64,000 nt of DNA from Rathayibacter sp. VKM Ac-2804 (GTDB lineage Bacteria; Actinomycetota; Actinomycetes; Actinomycetales; Microbacteriaceae): contig NZ_CP047420.1 in the NCBI RefSeq assembly GCF_009866655.1, positions 3,410,001-3,474,000 on the forward strand, written 5' to 3'. Made by a program: the position numbers and the translations under genes. The notes beneath the pieces are model-generated. The model had not been told where the DNA came from. It was given only the letters and a program-made list of their open reading frames with translations, and ran no database searches. Shown piece after piece: positions 57,748-64,000 of this stretch (positions within the stretch are counted from its first letter, which is position 1; each line of letters starts with the position of its first letter).

Positions 57748-58713
57748 CTAGACCTCGGCCGGTCCGTCCGGGGCCGCTCGGCCCCCCTCCGCCGACCAGG
57801 CTGCTCCCAGCGCGAACAGCGTGGGCGCTCCGTAGTGCTCCATCGCCGCCGAGATCCGGCGCCGGCCCGTGCGCGGGTTGATCCCCAGCCGGTGCGACGC
57901 CGCCTCGAGGGTCATGCCCGTCCGCATCAGGCGGAGCAGCGGCGTCCAGCTCTGCTCGGCCGTGCCGACCGGCAGCGCCCGCCGCCACAGCTCCTCGAAG
58001 TACGCGCTGACCAGCCCGGCCAGCGCCTCGTGCCGCACACCCAGCACGCTCGTCGGCCGGGTCTCGCCCCACTCGAACGGCACCGCCAGGTACTCGCCGT
58101 CGACCCAGAACCAGCTCGGCATCGTCTCGAGCAGGCGGTACTCCACGCCCGCCTTCTGATACGCCTCGATCCGCGCGAGCACGCGAGGATCGCGCACTCC
58201 CTCCGCGGGGATGATGACGCGCACCCGGTCCTTCGCGGCGAGCGCCTGGCCGAAGCGCTGAGCCCGCTCGGTCGGCGGATCGAGGAAGCGCTCGACGTCC
58301 GGGAGCACCGCGATCAGCGTCCCGGAGTCGCTGCGGACGAGGTCGAACCAGAGATCCTCCGACGCGTGCGGCCCGTGGCGCAGCAGCGTGGGGACGAGAT
58401 CGTCCGCCGCGGCGCCGACCGACCACGCTCCGAGTAGCGACGGCAGGTCTCCGATCAGGCGCTCGATGCCGTCCAGCGCGTCGAGGGTGGCGCGGCGGGC
58501 CGCCACGGTGTGCTGGAGCACGGTGTCCGCCGCCCAGTCGGCGGGCGGGACGTAGCCGATCTCGTCGCCCTCCCCGGCGAGGAGGCCGAGGCCGCGGAAC
58601 CGGTCGACGGCGGTGCGCACGTCGGCCGGGTCCAGGTGGACGAGCTCGGCGGCCGCCGCGATCGTCCGGGGACGGCCGCGATACAGGGCCGCGATCAGAC
58701 TGTCGTCGCGCAC
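57748..58713 (-). CDS. LuxR-type/TrmB-like transcriptional regulator
   Basis: Protein of 321 residues with two likely DNA-binding regions: an N-terminal winged-helix-like segment (IAAAAELVHLDPADVRTAVDRFRGLGLL, about residues 17-45) and a C-terminal LuxR-like HTH (LLRLMRTGMTLEAASHRLGINPRTGRRRISAAME). The middle has a phospholipase-D-like or ligand domain (VRVIIPAEGVRDPRVLARIEAYQKAGVEYRLLETMPSWFWVDGEYLAVP). Actinobacterial LuxR regulators of this layout are common and uncharacterised. The start GTG at 58713 has no clear ribosome site. It lies downstream of the repeat-rich surface protein. Confidence 0.75.
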   Translation of the reverse strand: MRDDSLIAALYRGRPRTIAAAAELVHLDPADVRTAVDRFRGLGLLAGEGDEIGYVPPADWAADTVLQHTVAARRATLDALDGIERLIGDLPSLLGAWSVGAAADDLVPTLLRHGPHASEDLWFDLVRSDSGTLIAVLPDVERFLDPPTERAQRFGQALAAKDRVRVIIPAEGVRDPRVLARIEAYQKAGVEYRLLETMPSWFWVDGEYLAVPFEWGETRPTSVLGVRHEALAGLVSAYFEELWRRALPVGTAEQSWTPLLRLMRTGMTLEAASHRLGINPRTGRRRISAAMEHYGAPTLFALGAAWSAEGGRAAPDGPAEV

Positions 58714-58789
58714 CGGGGTCCCGTGCCCGTCACCGGCTGCCGGCGGCCGCGGTCCCGCCGGAGCGGGGGCGTCGCGGCGGAGGAGCGCC

Positions 58790-60448
58790 TCACTGCTCGG
58801 TCGGGTGCGGCAGCGGCCCGCCGATGAGCAGGTCGTCGTTCTCGCGGCGGCGGCGCAGGACGACGGCGGTGACGAGTCCGGCGATCAGCAGCGCGACGAG
58901 CACGCCCGCTCCGATGGTGAGGCCGACCCCGGCCGAGAGCCCGCCGGTGCTGGCGGCCGCCGGCGGCACGGCGCCCGCCTTCGCGGAGGTGATGGCGATG
59001 CCGCAGACCTGCGCGGCGTCGGGGGCCGTCGCGGTCGAGCCCTCCCCCGGGTAGGCGACGGTGACCGCGGCGGTGCGCTTGCTGACCGAGCCGACCGCGA
59101 CGAGGCAGTAGACCTCGGCCGTGGGTTCCGCGACGATCGCGTCGCCGAGGTCGAGGTCGGACCAGCCGAGTGCGTCGACGCGGACCGAGAGGTCACCGGC
59201 CGCGAGGTCCGCCTGGACGCCGGCGGTCGTGAAGGCGCCCACCGTGACGCTCTCGACCGGGCCGAAGCCCCAGACCGCTCCGCGCGGCGTGGCCGCCTCG
59301 GAGCTGGAGGCCTCGCGCGGCTCGACGAGGATGCCGGGAGCGGAGGAGGCGATCAGAGCGAACGTCGTGGTCGCCGACGAGCCGCGGTCACCCGAGATCG
59401 TCACCGTGTAGGTGCCGATGGAGAGGAGCGCGGCGGTCGGCACGGTGGCCGATCCGGTGCTGGTCGTCTCGCCGTCCTGGCGGTTCTCGACGGTCAGCGG
59501 GGTCTCGGTGCCGGCCGGCGCCTTGAGCGTCGCGGTGGCGTTCTCCTCGCGCTGGAATCCGGCGTAGGCGACGCCGACTCCGTAGAAGCGGGCCAGATCG
59601 ACGGTGAGCGCGCCGGGGTCGACGCCGGCGTCACGGGTCAGGAACACCGAGACGGCGGGGCCGCCGGCGGTCTCGGTCCCGGGGACGGGAGCCGCGGCGG
59701 GGTCGGCCGCGGAGGTCGAGAGCAGGGTCCGTCCGGGCGCGGAGGCGCGGGGCGGCGTCGCGCCGGCCTCGGTCGTCGTGGTGCCGCCGGCGGTGCCGCT
59801 GCCGCCGCCGGTCGAGCCGGAGTTGGACCCGCCGGTGCTGCCGCCGCCGGTCGAGCCGCCGCCCGTGCTGCTGCCGCCGGTCGAGCCCCCGCCCGTGGAG
59901 CCGCCGCCGGTCGATCCACCACCCGTGGAGCCGCCGCCGGTCGATCCACCACCCGTGGACCCGCCGCCGGTCGATCCACCACCGGTGGACCCGCCACCGG
60001 TGGAGCCGCCACCCGTGGAGCCGCCACCCGTGCCGGGCGACGGGTTGCCACCGCCCGTTCCGGGGCTCTCGTTGCCGCCGGTACCAGGGTTGCCTGCCCC
60101 AGTTCCGGGAATCTCCGGGTTGGGCGCACTCGGCGGGTCTTCGGGCGGAATCCCTCCGACAGGCGGAGGAGTGTCCTCGGGCGCCGGGGCCGGGACCGGC
60201 GTCAACTCCGGCTCTCCGCCACCGGATGTCGGCTCAGGCGACGGAGCCGGTACTTCTTCGGTCGGCGGCGTCTCGACGGGAGACGGAGCTTCCGTCGGCA
60301 CCGGCGCCGCGACGCTCGTCGACGGGTCGTCGGGCAGGTTCTCGGCCTGAGCCGACGCGGGCAGCGCGAGCCCGGCGAGGAGCAGGGCGAGCGTGAGCGC
60401 GGAGGCCGTGGAGCGGCGACGCTGCTGCAGCAGACGCTGTCGAGACAT
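58790..60448 (-). CDS. secreted surface protein with Ser-Thr-Gly repeats and C-terminal anchor
   Basis: Protein of 552 residues. The signal peptide (about residues 1-35, LTLALLLAGLALPASAQA) is followed by a proline/threonine/glutamate-rich stretch and a low-complexity region of about 14 GGGST-type pentapeptides (residues 137-206). A folded part (about 220-500) has no recognised family. One membrane helix near the C-terminus (GLTIGAGVLVALLIAGLVTAVVL) and an RRRREN stop-transfer follow; no LPXTG sortase motif was found. The ATG at 60448 follows GGGGAGGAACATCC. Likely a membrane-anchored wall protein. Confidence 0.78.
   Translation of the reverse strand: MSRQRLLQQRRRSTASALTLALLLAGLALPASAQAENLPDDPSTSVAAPVPTEAPSPVETPPTEEVPAPSPEPTSGGGEPELTPVPAPAPEDTPPPVGGIPPEDPPSAPNPEIPGTGAGNPGTGGNESPGTGGGNPSPGTGGGSTGGGSTGGGSTGGGSTGGGSTGGGSTGGGSTGGGSTGGGSTGGGSTGGSSTGGGSTGGGSTGGSNSGSTGGGSGTAGGTTTTEAGATPPRASAPGRTLLSTSAADPAAAPVPGTETAGGPAVSVFLTRDAGVDPGALTVDLARFYGVGVAYAGFQREENATATLKAPAGTETPLTVENRQDGETTSTGSATVPTAALLSIGTYTVTISGDRGSSATTTFALIASSAPGILVEPREASSSEAATPRGAVWGFGPVESVTVGAFTTAGVQADLAAGDLSVRVDALGWSDLDLGDAIVAEPTAEVYCLVAVGSVSKRTAAVTVAYPGEGSTATAPDAAQVCGIAITSAKAGAVPPAAASTGGLSAGVGLTIGAGVLVALLIAGLVTAVVLRRRRENDDLLIGGPLPHPTEQ
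59830..60040. repeat. 15-bp coding repeat (GGGST pentapeptides)
   Basis: About 14 imperfect 15-bp units encode the GGGST/GGSST stretch of the surface protein; the unit is roughly GGTGGATCGACCGGC on the coding strand. Such arrays tend to vary in copy number between strains. Confidence 0.8.
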
Positions 60449-60615
60449 GGATGTTCCTCCCCGCGAGACGCCGAACGCACCCCGAACGTGGGGAGCGAGC
60501 CTCCCCGTGAAGAGACTATGCGCGATCCGCGAGCGCTCGAGGGAACTCCAGTCCCCCATCCGAGGGGCCTTCTACAACATTCCGATCACGGCGGATCCGC
60601 GGGTTCGCGCGGGGA

Positions 60616-60882
60616 TCAGGCGCGCTCGAGCAGCGCCCGGCGCAGTCGATCCGGATCGACGCGCCAATAGGTGTGCACGCGCCCGTCGAGGAGCACGACC
60701 GGGATCTCCTCGACGAACCGCTCGTGCAGCTCCGCGTCGTCGAGGATCGAGGCCTCGGCGAGCGAGACGTCCGGAGCGCCGGGGACGTCGGCGAGCTCGG
60801 CCAGGACCTGCTGGACCACGGTGCGAGCGTCGTCGCAGAGGTGGCAGCCCGGCTTGCCCACGAGAGTCAGCGCGACGTCCAT
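60616..60882 (-). CDS. glutaredoxin family protein (DUF836 type)
   Basis: Small thioredoxin-fold protein of 88 residues. VGKPGCHLCDDA carries the redox pair C13/C16, and IPVVLLDGRVHTYWRVD provides the cis-proline loop and C-terminal strand typical of the DUF836/glutaredoxin-like family. The ATG has TAAACT 6 nt upstream (leaderless). In actinobacteria such genes sit near redox-sensing regulators; here it is between a surface protein gene and bS22. Confidence 0.85.
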   Translation of the reverse strand: MDVALTLVGKPGCHLCDDARTVVQQVLAELADVPGAPDVSLAEASILDDAELHERFVEEIPVVLLDGRVHTYWRVDPDRLRRALLERA

Positions 60883-60888
60883 CCGCCC

Positions 60889-60894
60889 AGTTTA
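60889..60894 (-). promoter_or_regulatory. leaderless -10 box for glutaredoxin-like gene
   Basis: TAAACT on the minus strand, 6 nt before the ATG at 60882. Confidence 0.6.
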
Positions 60895-60944
60895 GCCGGG
60901 GCGGTCACGGACGACGCGGGGGGTCGACGCCCCCGGAACGCAGA

Positions 60945-60976
60945 CGAGCGCCCGACCCCAGAGGGGCGGACGCTCG
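60945..60976 (-). terminator. terminator of bS22
   Basis: CGAGCG, CCG and CCCC on the left pair with GGGG, CGG and CGCTCG on the right with single mismatches, 20 nt downstream of the bS22 stop. A second G/C hairpin (about 60917-60935) follows. Confidence 0.6.
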
Positions 60977-60995
60977 AAGGGGAAGAGGCGCGAGC

Positions 60996-61094
60996 CTACT
61001 TCTTGTTGCGACGCTGGTGACGAGTCTTGCGAAGCAGCTTGCGGTGCTTCTTCTTCGCCATACGCTTGCGACGCTTCTTGATGACAGAACCCAC
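60996..61094 (-). CDS. 30S ribosomal protein bS22 (AURKAIP1/COX24-type, 32 residues)
   Basis: A 32-residue, extremely basic protein: GSVIKKRRKRMAKKKHRKLL, then RKTRHQRRNKK. It matches the small actinobacterial ribosomal protein bS22 seen at the decoding region of mycobacterial 30S subunits. GTG start at 61094 after GAGGT; TAG stop. It is too short for most gene callers. It ends at a hairpin and lies between the glutaredoxin-like and ArsR-type genes; the message probably starts further upstream in the AT-richer stretch near 61141-61175. Confidence 0.92.
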   Translation of the reverse strand: MGSVIKKRRKRMAKKKHRKLLRKTRHQRRNKK

Positions 61095-61233
61095 GAAGAC
61101 CTCACAACGTTCAGGGGGTCGACCGCCCGACGGACGGCCGCTTACGAAAAACTGGCTCCCGCGAGCTTACACGACGCGGCCCCCGCCGAGGATCCGCGCC
61201 CGAGGTCCCGCTCGGACGAGCCGCGCGACCTCC

Positions 61234-61683
61234 TCACTTGCGGATGCGCAGCGCCTCCGCGACCTTCGTCGCCCCCTCGCTCACGCCGCGCTGGATGTCC
61301 TGCACGACCGCGCTGACCTGGTGCGTCCGCTCGGCGAGCGCCCGGCCGAGCGACTCGGCTCGAGCGGCCGCCGCCGCGTCGAGCACGGCGGCGCCGTCGT
61401 CGGCCTCGTCCGCGGCGCCGAAGGGCAGCAGCCAGTCCTCGACGGCGACGAGCGGCGCGTACTGCAGCGCGTAGATGCGGTGCTGCCCGCTCTCGCGGAC
61501 GGTGACGAGCCCCGCCTCGCGCAGCACCTTCAGGTGCTTGGACACCGTCGGCTGGCTGAGCTCGAGCTTCGCGACGATGCGCGAGACGCTCATGCCGCCC
61601 GCGCCCTCGACCCGCTGCTCCAGCAGGAGGGAGAGGATGTCGCGGCGGGTGCCGTCCGCGATCACCGCGAAGATGTCAGCCAT
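61234..61683 (-). CDS. ArsR-type winged-helix regulator
   Basis: Protein of 149 residues starting ADIFAVIADGTRRDILSLLLEQ, the standard ArsR N-terminus, with the recognition helix in ELSQPTVSKHLKVLREAGLVTVRESGQHRIY. No metal-binding cysteine motif (CxC) is seen, so the signal is not obviously a metal. The tail of about 70 residues (DGAAVLDAAAAARAESLGRALAERTHQVSAVVQD) is helical. The ATG at 61683 has TACCCT 6 nt upstream; the longer frame to 61794 is rejected. It is divergent from trkH. Confidence 0.88.
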   Translation of the reverse strand: MADIFAVIADGTRRDILSLLLEQRVEGAGGMSVSRIVAKLELSQPTVSKHLKVLREAGLVTVRESGQHRIYALQYAPLVAVEDWLLPFGAADEADDGAAVLDAAAAARAESLGRALAERTHQVSAVVQDIQRGVSEGATKVAEALRIRK

Positions 61684-61689
61684 GTGCCC

Positions 61690-61695
61690 AGGGTA
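61690..61695 (-). promoter_or_regulatory. leaderless -10 box for ArsR-type gene
   Basis: TACCCT on the minus strand, 6 nt before the ATG at 61683. Confidence 0.6.
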
Positions 61696-61788
61696 GTCAG
61701 CGCCCTGCGCGCGGGGCAGGGTGTCGCCCGTGCGTATGCCCCGCAGCGCATGGCGTACCGGCGACCCGGGCGCCGACCGCCGAGCGGG

Positions 61789-61794
61789 TAGCAT
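61789..61794 (+). promoter_or_regulatory. -10 box for trkH-trkA
   Basis: TAGCAT, 26 nt before the GTG at 61821, leaving a short leader with GTGGAGGG. Confidence 0.45.
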
Positions 61795-61820
61795 GGCCGC
61801 GATCGAGTGGAGGGCCCGCC

Positions 61821-63275
61821 GTGGTGGTTCGGCAGCAGTTCCGCAGCCCCGTGGGCGTCTCGCCGGCCTCGCCGTGGTCGAGCTTCGCCCGGGCGCGCGA
61901 CCTCGTCGACGACTTCGCCGGCCGCTCGCCGTCGCGCTTCGCGATCATGATCTTCTCGGCGCTGATCCTCGTCTTCACCCTGCTCTTCTCGCTGCCGGTG
62001 TCGAGCACGACCGGCGCCGTCACCCCGCTGCACGACGCCTTCTTCACCGCGATGTCGGTCATCTGCGTCACCGGTCTCGCCACGGTGGACATGGCCACGC
62101 ACTGGTCGGCGTTCGGGCACTCGATCGTCTTCATCGGCGTGAACATCGGCGCGCTCGGCGTGCTGACGCTGGCGTCGATCATGGGCCTGGCCATCTCGCG
62201 CCGGCTGGGGCTGCGCGCCAAGCTGATGGCCGCGAGCGACTCGAACCCGCTCCGCATCCACTCCGGACCCGTCGCCGAGGGCCAGGCCGTGCGGCTCGGC
62301 GAGATCGGCGGCCTGCTCGCCACGGTCGCGATCAGCGCTGCCGTGATCGAGATCGTGGTCGCCCTGCTCCTCTTCCCGCGGATGCTGATCGACGGCATCC
62401 CGGTCGGCGAGGCGATCTGGCACTCCTTCTACTACTCGGCGATGGCGTTCACGAACACCGGCTTCGCCCCGAACGCCGCGGGCCTCACGCCGTTCGAGGA
62501 CGACTACTGGTTCCTCGGGATCCTGATGATCGGCGTCTTCCTCGGCTCGATCGGCTTCCCCGTGATCTACGCGTTCTCGCGCGGCTGGCGGCGACCGCGC
62601 AAGTGGTCGGTGCACGTCAAGCTCACGCTGGTCACGTCGCTGATCCTGCTCGTCGCGGGAGCCGTGCTCTACATCGTGCTCGAGTTCGACAATCCGACGA
62701 CCTTCGGCACCCTCGACGCGGGCGACACCGTCTTCCAGTCCTTCTTCCTGTCGACGATGACGCGCTCGGGCGGGTTCTCGACGATCTCGATCCCCGACCT
62801 CAACGGCTCCAGCCTGCTCGTCACCGACATGCTGATGTTCATCGGCGGCGGCTCGGCCTCGACGGCCGGCGGGATCAAGGTGACCACGCTCGCGATCCTC
62901 TTCCTCGCCGCGTTCGCCGAGGCGCGCGGCAACAACGACATGGAGGCGTTCGGCCGCCGGATCCCCAACGACGTGCTGCGCCTCGCGGTCTCGGTCGTGC
63001 TCTGGGGCGCCACCACCGTCGCCGTCTCCTCGGTCCTGATCCTGCACATCACCAAGGCGTCGCTGGACCACGTCCTCTTCGACGTGATCTCGGCGTTCGC
63101 CACCTCCGGCCTGTCGACCGGGCTCACCGCCGAGCTGCCGACGTCGGGTGTCTACGTGATGGCGCTGACGATGTTCATGGGCCGCGTTGGTACCGTGACT
63201 CTCGCTGCCGCGCTCGCCGCGAGCCAGCGCAGGCAGTTGTTCAGACGACCGGAAGAGAGGCCCATCGTTGGTTGA
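61821..63275 (+). CDS. TrkH/KtrB-type potassium transporter channel subunit
   Basis: Potassium uptake membrane protein of 484 residues, with four pore repeats. Selectivity-filter segments are recognisable: VICVTGLAT, SAMAFTNTGFAPN, STMTRSGGFST and FATSGLSTGLT. About eight main helices plus pore helices are visible. The GTG at 61821 follows GGAGGG. The stop overlaps the trkA-type gene, so channel and gate are made together. KtrB (often Na+-dependent) versus TrkH cannot be decided from the sequence alone. Confidence 0.92.
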   Translation: MVVRQQFRSPVGVSPASPWSSFARARDLVDDFAGRSPSRFAIMIFSALILVFTLLFSLPVSSTTGAVTPLHDAFFTAMSVICVTGLATVDMATHWSAFGHSIVFIGVNIGALGVLTLASIMGLAISRRLGLRAKLMAASDSNPLRIHSGPVAEGQAVRLGEIGGLLATVAISAAVIEIVVALLLFPRMLIDGIPVGEAIWHSFYYSAMAFTNTGFAPNAAGLTPFEDDYWFLGILMIGVFLGSIGFPVIYAFSRGWRRPRKWSVHVKLTLVTSLILLVAGAVLYIVLEFDNPTTFGTLDAGDTVFQSFFLSTMTRSGGFSTISIPDLNGSSLLVTDMLMFIGGGSASTAGGIKVTTLAILFLAAFAEARGNNDMEAFGRRIPNDVLRLAVSVVLWGATTVAVSSVLILHITKASLDHVLFDVISAFATSGLSTGLTAELPTSGVYVMALTMFMGRVGTVTLAAALAASQRRQLFRRPEERPIVG

Positions 63276-63939
63276 CCGCATCAGGTACGACGCCCCGGTG
63301 CTGGTGATCGGCCTCGGTCGCTTCGGTGCCGCCACGGCCGGCCAGCTCGACCGCCTCGACCGCGAGGTGCTCGCGATCGACGCCGACGCCGGACTCGTGC
63401 AGAAGTGGTCGGAGCGGGTCACCCACGCGGTCCAGGCCGACGCCCGCTCGCTCGACGCCCTCGCCCAGATCGGCGCGCAGGACTTCCAGGTCGCCGTCGT
63501 CGCCGTCGGCTCCTCGATCGAGGCGTCCGTGCTGATCACCGCGAACCTCGTCGACCTCAAGATCCCGCAGATCTGGGCCAAGGCGATCTCGCGCTCGCAC
63601 GGCAAGATCCTGGAGCGGATCGGCGCGAACCACGTGATCTACCCCGAGGCCGAGGCGGGCGAGCGCGTCGCGCACCTGGTCTCGGGCCGCATGCTCGACT
63701 TCATCGAGTTCGACGACGACTTCGTGCTCGCCAAGATGTACCCGCCGAAGCCGATCCGCGGCCTGACCCTCACCGAGTCGGGCGTGCGCCGCAAGCACCG
63801 CGTCACCGTCGTCGGCGTGAAGAGCCCGGGCAAGCCGTTCACCTACGCGACCGAGCAGACCGTCGTCTCCAACCACGACCTCATCGTCGTCAGCGGCACC
63901 CCCACCGACATCGAGCGCTTCGCGGCCCTGGGCTCCTGA
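63268..63939 (+). CDS. TrkA/KtrA-type potassium channel regulatory subunit
   Basis: Cytoplasmic RCK gating protein of 223 residues. The N-terminal Rossmann domain has VIGLGRFGAATAGQL (nucleotide-binding glycines) and ends its strand at AIDAD; the C-terminal RCK_C domain (LTLTESGVRRKHRVTVVGVK to HDLIVVSG) may bind ATP or c-di-AMP. The length is that of KtrA/CglK. TTG start at 63268 after GAGAGG, 8 nt inside trkH. The pair should control K+ influx. Confidence 0.92.
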   Translation: MVDRIRYDAPVLVIGLGRFGAATAGQLDRLDREVLAIDADAGLVQKWSERVTHAVQADARSLDALAQIGAQDFQVAVVAVGSSIEASVLITANLVDLKIPQIWAKAISRSHGKILERIGANHVIYPEAEAGERVAHLVSGRMLDFIEFDDDFVLAKMYPPKPIRGLTLTESGVRRKHRVTVVGVKSPGKPFTYATEQTVVSNHDLIVVSGTPTDIERFAALGS

Positions 63940-63953
63940 CCCCCTCTGCGAGA

Positions 63954-64000
63954 TGCCACTTCGGTACGCCTCGCACGGCGTGTCGCGTACCCGAGTGGCA
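63954..64000. repeat. inverted repeat after trkA, cut by the window edge
   Basis: TGCCACTTCGGTACGC (63954-63969) and GCGTACCCGAGTGGCA (63985-64000) are complementary at 14 of 16 positions, with a 15-nt loop. It begins 14 nt after the trkA stop. It may be the trkHA terminator or a piece of another repeat family. Confidence 0.65.

Noticed and set aside
58790..58900. LPXTG sortase anchor in the surface protein
   Set aside because: A C-terminal helix and basic residues are present, but the residues before the helix contain no LPxTG-like motif and the tail after it is too long.

Overview
The window is a stretch of very GC-rich, densely coded actinobacterial chromosome. The protein set (menaquinone-only pathway, cytochrome c maturation system II, FprA-type ferredoxin reductase, short UvrA paralogue, archaeal-type AspRS, 32-residue bS22) and the style of the intergenic repeats suggest a Microbacteriaceae member, probably Rathayibacter or a close relative. 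That placement is inference; there is no 16S gene here. No prophage, transposase, CRISPR array or other obvious island is present.

Layout. 1-5535: the 3' part of an Mrp Na+/H+ antiporter operon (mrpA cut by the window edge, then C, D, E, F, G). 5532-13229: mixed housekeeping genes (alpha-glucosidase, M23 peptidase, inositol monophosphatase family, NmrA-like reductase, tRNA-Tyr, lytic transglycosylase, YajQ, NudK-like Nudix). 13270-17028: UvrA-like ATPase and FprA-type reductase. 17108-26297: a menaquinone region (polyprenyl synthase, menG, menF, menD, menA, menE, menB); menC lies apart at 32536. 26551-32489: Dps, then an SDR, an SMP-30 lactonase and a GH15 glucosidase in a row, and two exported or membrane proteins of unknown role. 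33605-37976: an LtnD/OtnK four-carbon acid pair with a GntR/FCD regulator and a nucleoside hydrolase. 38871-43742: cytochrome c maturation (ccsB, resB, ccdA, resA, phosphatase). 43834-48328: an SDR, an ABC exporter and a divergent two-component system. 48364-50281: AspRS and a small membrane protein. 50291-57335: TetR-controlled sugar ABC importer with a GH2 beta-galactosidase. 57748-63939: regulator, repeat-rich surface protein, glutaredoxin-like protein, bS22, ArsR-type regulator and TrkH/TrkA potassium uptake.

How it fits together. Much of the window serves respiration and ion homeostasis: menaquinone synthesis, haem attachment to c-type cytochromes, Mrp and Trk. Two carbohydrate modules are regulated locally: the lacZ operon behind a near-perfect palindrome, and the C4-acid genes next to a GntR regulator.

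Most notable. First, a dispersed family of 100-130 bp palindromic intergenic elements with 13-bp terminal inverted repeats, mostly at convergent gene ends. Second, seven tandem 32-33 bp hairpin units at 38529-38744. Third, a very regular leaderless promoter signature (TAnnnT 6-8 nt before the start codon) at twenty genes, which fixes many starts. I did not find an obvious new multi-gene defence or metabolic system; the gene content is mostly ordinary core chromosome.
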